The translations under genes and the position numbers were made by a program. DNA of 35,450 nucleotides from Clostridiales bacterium (GTDB lineage: Bacteria; Bacillota; Clostridia; Christensenellales; UBA1242), in the NCBI GenBank assembly GCA_003522085.1, contig DPGI01000001.1:35222-70671 (forward strand), read 5' to 3'. Shown one piece after another: positions 30,954 through 35,450 of this stretch (positions are counted from its first letter, which is position 1; each line of letters begins with the position of its first letter). The notes below the pieces were generated by a model. The model did not search any database, was not told where the DNA came from, and saw nothing but the letters and a program-made list of their open reading frames with translations.

Positions 30954-32075
30954 ATGTTTGATAAAGAAGCAGTTTGTTTAGAAATTGGATCATCAAAATT
31001 AAGAGCCATCGTTGCAAGTGAGGGAGTAAACAACACATTGGTTGTTAAAGAATGCGCATCTCGTGAATATGACGGCTTTTTTCGAGGCGAATTTGTCGAT
31101 GGCGAAAAGTTAGGTAAAAACTTATTCGAACTTTTTAATTCGATTGACTACAAAAAGAAAAAATACAATAAAAAAATCTACATATCTTTGCCTGCTGAGA
31201 TGACAAAAGTTGTCAACGCCACCGCGTCTATTGAACTTGATGGGATGGGCAAAGCATCAAAGGCTGATGTTGAAAACCTTAAATATCAAGCATCTATAAA
31301 AGCAAAACCGGACGAATGTGAAGTTGTCACAATTTCACCTATTAAATATTTGATTGACGACAATCAAGTCGACGATGTTGTTGGCAAAAAGGGCCGCAGC
31401 ATTACAGGTTGTTTTTCACTTATCATCTGCGAAAAATCGTTGATTGAAAAACTCAATTCGCTTGTTTCAGAACTTGGATTTAGCAGTGTTGAATATTTAA
31501 GCGAAGTTTTATGCCAATCGCTGTTTGTTATCCCTGAAGAAGAGCGCAAAGACGGCGCGATTTTAATTGACGTTGGACATTTGACAACAAGTGTGGCGTT
31601 TGTTAAAAACGAAGGCATCAATTCGCTTACATCGTTTTCAATCGGTGGGGGGCACATAACAAGCGACCTTTGCGAAGCGTTTGACCTTGCTTATGAAGAT
31701 GCTGAAAAGTTGAAACGCATGTGTGTAATCTCAGTTGCCGCTGAGCCACTTGATTATTATGATTTGCCATCAGTTGAGGGAAGAATACAAAGAATTCCAG
31801 AAATGGATACAAATCAAGTTGTATCTTATCGTCTTGAAACCATAGCCTCGGCAATCAATCAATGTCTTATTATTCAAGACATAAACATTTCAAACTATGT
31901 TCCAATCTATCTTACAGGTGGTGGAGTAAGCAAAATTAAAGGCGGACGTGACTTTTTGTCAAAATGCCTAGGCAGAAATGTTGCTTTTGGAAGAGCACCA
32001 CTTCCAGGGAAAAACAAACCAGAAGATGCTTTAATCTATTCAATAGCGTGGTTTGCACTTAAAAATTGCGATTAA
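30954..32075 (+). CDS. ftsA: Cell division protein FtsA, lacking the C-terminal membrane helix
   Basis: Actin-like ATPase that links FtsZ to the membrane. The phosphate-1 loop is in CLEIGSSKLRAIVAS near residue 8, the 1C subdomain covers about 85-165, phosphate-2 is LIDVGHLTTSVAF near 203 (the usual GG replaced by GH), and the adenosine motif LTGGGVSKIKG is near 322. At 373 residues it is shorter than most FtsA (about 410-440): it stops right after the core at PEDALIYSIAWFALKNCD, with no linker or terminal amphipathic helix. The stop codon is followed by the ftsZ promoter. It could be a divergent FtsA-like protein, but position and motifs support FtsA. Confidence 0.88.
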   Translation: MFDKEAVCLEIGSSKLRAIVASEGVNNTLVVKECASREYDGFFRGEFVDGEKLGKNLFELFNSIDYKKKKYNKKIYISLPAEMTKVVNATASIELDGMGKASKADVENLKYQASIKAKPDECEVVTISPIKYLIDDNQVDDVVGKKGRSITGCFSLIICEKSLIEKLNSLVSELGFSSVEYLSEVLCQSLFVIPEEERKDGAILIDVGHLTTSVAFVKNEGINSLTSFSIGGGHITSDLCEAFDLAYEDAEKLKRMCVISVAAEPLDYYDLPSVEGRIQRIPEMDTNQVVSYRLETIASAINQCLIIQDINISNYVPIYLTGGGVSKIKGGRDFLSKCLGRNVAFGRAPLPGKNKPEDALIYSIAWFALKNCD

Positions 32076-32089
32076 ATGCAGCAAATTGC

Positions 32090-32118
32090 TTGCAAAAATC
32101 AATAATATTGTTTAAAAT
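32090..32118 (+). promoter_or_regulatory. Promoter of ftsZ
   Basis: TTGCAA (32090-32095), 17 bases, TAAAAT (32113-32118), 21 bases before the ATG; the site AAGGAG follows in the leader. Confidence 0.65.
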
Positions 32119-32139
32119 ATTCATTAAGGAGAATTCATT

Positions 32140-33300
32140 ATGGAAAACACTTCATTTGCCAAGATCAAAGTTGTCGGAGTAGGAGGCGGCGGAAACAACG
32201 CTGTCAACAGAATGATCGATGCAGGCGTTGATTCTGCAGAGTTCGTTGCAGTAAACACAGATAAACAAGCGCTTGTAGTAAGCAAAGCACCCGTTAGACT
32301 TCAAATTGGCGAACGTCTTACATCAGGACTTGGCGCAGGCGGAAAACCTGAAATTGGACAAAAATCAGCAGAAGAATCAAAAGCTTCTATTACAGAAATG
32401 CTTGAAGGCGCTCACCTTGTATTTATTACAGCAGGTATGGGCGGAGGAACAGGAACTGGGGCAGCTCCAGTTGTTGCTCAAATCGCAAAAGAAATGGGAA
32501 TTTTGACAATCGCTGTTGTTACAAAACCTTTCGCTTTCGAAAGCAGAGTAAGAGCAGAAAACGCTGACAAAGGAATTCAAGAACTTAAAAAATACGTCGA
32601 CACAATGGTTATCATTCCAAATGAAAGACTTTTCCAAATTGTTCCTAAGAAAACACCTATCTTAGAAGCATTTAGATATGCCGATGATGTTCTTCGTCAA
32701 GGTATCCAAGGTATATCAGACCTGATCGCTAAACCTGGTCTTATCAACCTTGACTTCGCTGACGTAAAAACAATCATGGAAAACAAAGGCCTTGCTCACA
32801 TGGGTATCGGACACGGCAAAGGTGAAACAAAAGCTCTTGATGCCGTTAAAGAAGCAGTTGCAAGCCCACTGATTGAAACAACAATTGAAGGGGCTAAAGG
32901 TTTGCTTCTCAATGTAAAAGGTGGAGTAGATCTTACTCAAGAAGATGTAAGTGAAGTTGCTATGCTTGTTCAAGAAGTAATCGATCCAAGCTGCACAGTT
33001 ATCTTTGGTAACAGCATTGATGAAAACATGCACGACGAAATTGAAGTTACAATTATTGCAACTGGATTCCCAACTGTTGAAGAAAAGGAAAAATCAGCTG
33101 AAGCTGAAGAGGCAAAAAACTTTAATCCTGACTTTGCAGAAAAAGAACCAGTAAAAGGACTTGCTGCTCTTAAAAACCAACCTAAAGAAGAAGAAAAACC
33201 TGAAGTCTCTGTAAGAAGAGAAGAAGGCAATTCTTCAAGAGTTGATGTTGATACATCAATCCCTGCTTGGCTTAGACAACTTCGCAGTAAAAAGAAATAA
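32140..33300 (+). CDS. ftsZ: Cell division protein FtsZ
   Basis: The tubulin-like GTPase forming the division ring. The 386-residue protein has VGVGGGGNNAVNRM near 12, the tubulin signature MGGGTGTGAAP near 103-113, and NLDFADVKTIM near 204 with the T7-loop catalytic residues. A flexible, Glu/Lys-rich linker (~318-365) leads to the C-terminal conserved peptide SIPAWLRQLRSKKK, which normally binds FtsA and SepF. It has its own promoter and is closed by a terminator. Confidence 0.98.
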   Translation: MENTSFAKIKVVGVGGGGNNAVNRMIDAGVDSAEFVAVNTDKQALVVSKAPVRLQIGERLTSGLGAGGKPEIGQKSAEESKASITEMLEGAHLVFITAGMGGGTGTGAAPVVAQIAKEMGILTIAVVTKPFAFESRVRAENADKGIQELKKYVDTMVIIPNERLFQIVPKKTPILEAFRYADDVLRQGIQGISDLIAKPGLINLDFADVKTIMENKGLAHMGIGHGKGETKALDAVKEAVASPLIETTIEGAKGLLLNVKGGVDLTQEDVSEVAMLVQEVIDPSCTVIFGNSIDENMHDEIEVTIIATGFPTVEEKEKSAEAEEAKNFNPDFAEKEPVKGLAALKNQPKEEEKPEVSVRREEGNSSRVDVDTSIPAWLRQLRSKKK

Positions 33301-33312
33301 TTTTTGATTATT

Positions 33313-33337
33313 AAAACTCCCGTATGGGAGTTTTTTT
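33313..33337 (+). terminator. Terminator after ftsZ
   Basis: AAAACTCCC and GGGAGTTTT pair around a GTAT loop, followed by further Ts. Confidence 0.9.
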
Positions 33338-33403
33338 ATGTCGCTTTTATAGTGGCGGGTCTGTTAAAATATGCAAATAATTTTAAAACACCCCAGATCG
33401 ACA

Positions 33404-33431
33404 TTGACAAATAAAACAATTATGATATAAT
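33404..33431 (+). promoter_or_regulatory. Near-perfect sigma-A promoter of an orphan small gene
   Basis: TTGACA (33404-33409), 16 bases, TATAAT (33426-33431) with TG at 33423-33424. Both hexamers are exact consensus, the best promoter in the window. Confidence 0.85.
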
Positions 33432-33452
33432 TTTTTTTGTAAAGAGGTTATT

Positions 33453-33719
33453 ATGAAATTTTTTGGAAGAAAATCAAAGGACAAAGCAGCGCTCTGGATT
33501 GAACTTGTGGAAAACAGTGATGATAAGTTCGACCAATCTGTAGGCAAGGCAGTATTAAATAATTGGCTTGAAGATGTAAAGTTTGCAAAAAGAATGCTTA
33601 AAATCCACGGTGAAAAAATATTAAAATATGCTCCCGCTGAAACGATAACGGCACTTGAATTAGATAAGATGGATTTAGAAATGAAGAAAAACAACGAAGA
33701 GAGCGAAATTACAAAATAA
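33453..33719 (+). CDS. Small orphan protein between ftsZ and spoIIGA
   Basis: An 88-residue, mostly helical, highly charged protein with no recognised domain, signal peptide or membrane segment. The N-terminus is basic (KFFGRKSKDK); the middle has NNWLEDVKFAKRMLKIHGEKI; the last 20 residues are rich in Glu and Lys. AGAGG lies 7 bases ahead of the ATG. It has a consensus promoter and its own terminator, so it is a well-expressed single gene rather than a chance frame. Confidence 0.75.
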   Translation: MKFFGRKSKDKAALWIELVENSDDKFDQSVGKAVLNNWLEDVKFAKRMLKIHGEKILKYAPAETITALELDKMDLEMKKNNEESEITK

Positions 33720-33738
33720 TATTAAAAAACATCAAAAT

Positions 33739-33764
33739 AAAAAAAGGCGACCCGCCTTTTTTTT
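33739..33764 (+). terminator. Terminator of the small orphan gene
   Basis: A-rich arm plus GGCG paired with CGCC and eight Ts, 3-base loop ACC. Confidence 0.9.
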
Positions 33765-33855
33765 GTTGCTTTTATGTCGGCAACTGTTCATTTGCGAATA
33801 AATGTGCAAAAAACTTTAAATTCGCTAAAATTTTATCAAAGCGATTTTCAAGTTT

Positions 33856-33864
33856 TGTTATAAA
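33856..33864 (+). promoter_or_regulatory. Candidate promoter of the spoIIG operon
   Basis: Extended -10 TGTTATAAA with no proper -35 upstream, as expected for an activator-dependent promoter. Imperfect Spo0A boxes (TTGCGAA at 33792-33798; TAGCGAA on the minus strand at 33827-33821; consensus TGNCGAA) lie 32-67 bases upstream. Confidence 0.4.
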
Positions 33865-33885
33865 ATTTGCAAAAAGGAAGAGGGA

Positions 33886-34692
33886 ATGAAAGTCGTTATT
33901 GAATATGTGCTCATCGAAAATTTGATTATAAACTATTTTATTATGTCATGCTGCGGTGTACTTTTTAAGGTTAAGCCGCGATGGTGGTTTGTCAGTTGTC
34001 TTTTTGGCGCATTGATGGCGTTATTCTTTCCAATATTCAATTTTCCTATTTATATAAGAATAATATCAACTGTGCTTGTTGCAATCATCATGGTTGCAAT
34101 CAGTTTTCCAATTAAAAGGGCAAAAGACTTTGTTTTTTATGGATTTGGTTTCGTTTTCTTAACTTTTGTGTTTGGTGGAGCGTGTCAACTTTTGACGTCG
34201 TGGTTTGGACAATTGAGCGTGTTTTTAATTTGCATCGCTTGCATTGTTTTATATGTGAGCATAAAAGTGTTTTTGTCGCGACTTGCGCGCAAAAGAGCGC
34301 TGCAAACTTTTACTTGCTCGGTGCAAATATCAAGCAATGGAAAGGTTGTTGAAGAAATTGGCTATATCGACAGCGCAAATGTTTTATATGACCCGCTCAC
34401 ATCCGAGCCGATAGTGTTGATTACAAAAGATGTATTTTCAAAAATAGTCGGCGAAGACTATCTCTTTTTTGCCGCTAGAACGGACAAGGTTAAGCGTTTG
34501 CCTTACGGACATTATGTCAATGTTGGCAGCGCGGTTGACGGAGGGAGAATGCTTGTGTTTATGGTTGATAAAATGGTGATAACCGAAAAGGGAAAAGCGC
34601 GCGAATACGAACATACTTTGCTGGGCATAAGCGGAGCGGATTTTTCTAAGACTCTCAATTCGGGCGTGCTTATTCACAGTGCACTGGCTTAG
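33886..34692 (+). CDS. spoIIGA: Sporulation sigma-E factor-processing peptidase SpoIIGA
   Basis: A membrane aspartic protease that cleaves pro-SigE in the mother cell when activated by SpoIIR. The 268-residue protein has about five transmembrane helices in residues 1-132 and a cytoplasmic protease domain from about 140. The active-site segment is GYIDSANVLYDPLTSEPIVL near 164-183: the catalytic aspartate is kept, but the usual DTGN reads DSAN. The domain ends LLGISGADFS then GVLIHSAL. GGAAGAGG precedes the ATG. sigE, its substrate, starts 8 bases after the stop. Confidence 0.93.
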   Translation: MKVVIEYVLIENLIINYFIMSCCGVLFKVKPRWWFVSCLFGALMALFFPIFNFPIYIRIISTVLVAIIMVAISFPIKRAKDFVFYGFGFVFLTFVFGGACQLLTSWFGQLSVFLICIACIVLYVSIKVFLSRLARKRALQTFTCSVQISSNGKVVEEIGYIDSANVLYDPLTSEPIVLITKDVFSKIVGEDYLFFAARTDKVKRLPYGHYVNVGSAVDGGRMLVFMVDKMVITEKGKAREYEHTLLGISGADFSKTLNSGVLIHSALA

Positions 34693-34700
34693 GAGGTTAA

Positions 34701-35426
34701 ATGCAAAAATTATTGTTTTATTTAAAACAACTTTTATGGAAGATTTTTAATCGAAAAGGCAACCTTTTAAACGCGGAAGGTATCGTTTGTTATATCTGTG
34801 GCACTGAGGCATTGCCTCTGCCGCTCGATCCCGACGAAGAAAAGATGCTGATTGAGCAGGCAGAAAAAGGAAGTGAGTTTGCACGATCAAAACTTATCGA
34901 GCACAACTTGCGTTTGGTGGTTTACATCGCAAAGAAATTTGAGAGCACAGGAATCGAATTTGAAGATTTAATTTCGATCGGGTCGGTGGGGCTGATTAAA
35001 GCGGTGAAAACATTTAATGGAAGCAAAAACATAAAACTTGCAACTTATGCGTCGCGTTGTATTGAAAATGAGATGCTTATGCAACTTAGAAAAAGATCAA
35101 AACTCAAAGGCGAAGTAAGTCTAGAAAAACCGCTTTGTGATGATGGTGAAGGGAATGAACTTGTGCTTGCCGACATCATTGCAAGCGAAGACGATGTGAC
35201 GTCGGGACTGGATCATTCGGCAGAGCGGGAAGCGATTTGGCAGATATTGAATCGTCTTGAAAGTCGCGAACAAGAAATTATGATTTTGAGATTTGGGCTT
35301 GAAGGCGAAGACGAACTCACACAAAAAGAAGTAGCCGATAAACTTGGAATAAGCCAAAGTTATATTTCGCGCATAGAAAAAAAGATATTGGTAAAAATGA
35401 AAAAAGAACTTGCTAAAATTCTTTAA
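34701..35426 (+). CDS. sigE: RNA polymerase sporulation sigma factor SigE (pro-form)
   Basis: Early mother-cell sigma factor, made as an inactive membrane-bound precursor. The 241-residue protein has the amphipathic N-terminal pro-sequence (about residues 1-28, LLFYLKQLLWKIFNRKG), the conserved segment GTEALPLPL just after the processing site, region 2 with NLRLVVYIAKKFESTGIEF and KLATYASRCIENEML, and region 4 with the helix-turn-helix KLGISQSYISRIEKK. AGGAGG lies 8 bases before the ATG, directly after spoIIGA. Processing should depend on SpoIIGA and SpoIIR. The window ends 24 bases after its stop. Confidence 0.97.
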   Translation: MQKLLFYLKQLLWKIFNRKGNLLNAEGIVCYICGTEALPLPLDPDEEKMLIEQAEKGSEFARSKLIEHNLRLVVYIAKKFESTGIEFEDLISIGSVGLIKAVKTFNGSKNIKLATYASRCIENEMLMQLRKRSKLKGEVSLEKPLCDDGEGNELVLADIIASEDDVTSGLDHSAEREAIWQILNRLESREQEIMILRFGLEGEDELTQKEVADKLGISQSYISRIEKKILVKMKKELAKIL

Positions 35427-35450
35427 ATTTTTAAAATATTAAAAATAAAC

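Overview
The window comes from a low-GC, endospore-forming member of the Bacillota, most likely an uncultured Clostridia lineage. The supporting genes are sporulation genes (SipL-type DUF3794/LysM protein, spoIIR, sleB-ypeB, spoVG, spoIIGA-sigE, and veg), a meso-diaminopimelate type MurE (DNPR motif), and a fermenter-type pyruvate phosphate dikinase. Clostridia rather than Bacilli is an inference, mainly from SipL and PPDK. Nearly all genes read rightward. No rRNA, tRNA, CRISPR array or complete insertion sequence was found, and no gene-free stretch exceeds 300 bases.

Layout. (1) 1-1454: 3' end of ppdK, a lysine-rich DUF2188 protein, and rpoZ. (2) 1475-7612: a very compact operon priA-def-fmt-rlmN-rsgA-rpe (DNA replication restart, N-terminal formyl-methionine metabolism, ribosome modification and maturation, pentose phosphate pathway); most junctions touch or overlap. 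The rsmB, stp and prkC genes usual in this neighbourhood are absent. (3) 7613-10001: leftward accessory genes, namely an AT-rich orphan bracketed by an inverted repeat, and an MFS transporter with an apparently leaderless start. (4) 10026-14656: veg, leftward, divergent from the sporulation block sipL, then spoIIR-sleB-ypeB, which looks like one forespore operon. (5) 14694-18447: a 1090-residue membrane-anchored GLUG-repeat surface protein with its own promoter, convergent with spoVG. (6) 18455-26685: a peptidoglycan precursor operon: alpha/beta hydrolase, membrane-anchored MurF-like ligase, ddl, murE, mraY, murD, ftsW. (7) 26695-28707: an accessory insertion (P-loop kinase-like protein, GNAT acetyltransferase, leftward membrane orphan) where murG would usually lie. 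(8) 28788-33337: murA, ftsQ/divIB, ftsA, ftsZ; ftsA and ftsZ have their own promoters. (9) 33404-35426: an orphan 88-residue protein behind the best promoter of the window, then spoIIGA and sigE.

The genes fit together as cell-wall synthesis and division followed by the switch to sporulation. MurA-type and Mur ligase enzymes build the precursor, MraY loads it on lipid, and FtsW with the FtsQ/A/Z proteins uses it at the septum. SpoIIR made in the forespore would activate SpoIIGA, which processes pro-SigE; SigE would then drive mother-cell genes such as sipL. The most unusual signals are two places where a promoter sits inside the terminator hairpin of the upstream gene (before priA and before spoIIR, the latter also hiding the spoIIR ribosome binding site), several apparently leaderless genes, a Mur ligase whose N-terminal substrate domain is replaced by membrane helices, an FtsA without its membrane-targeting tail, and the GLUG protein.
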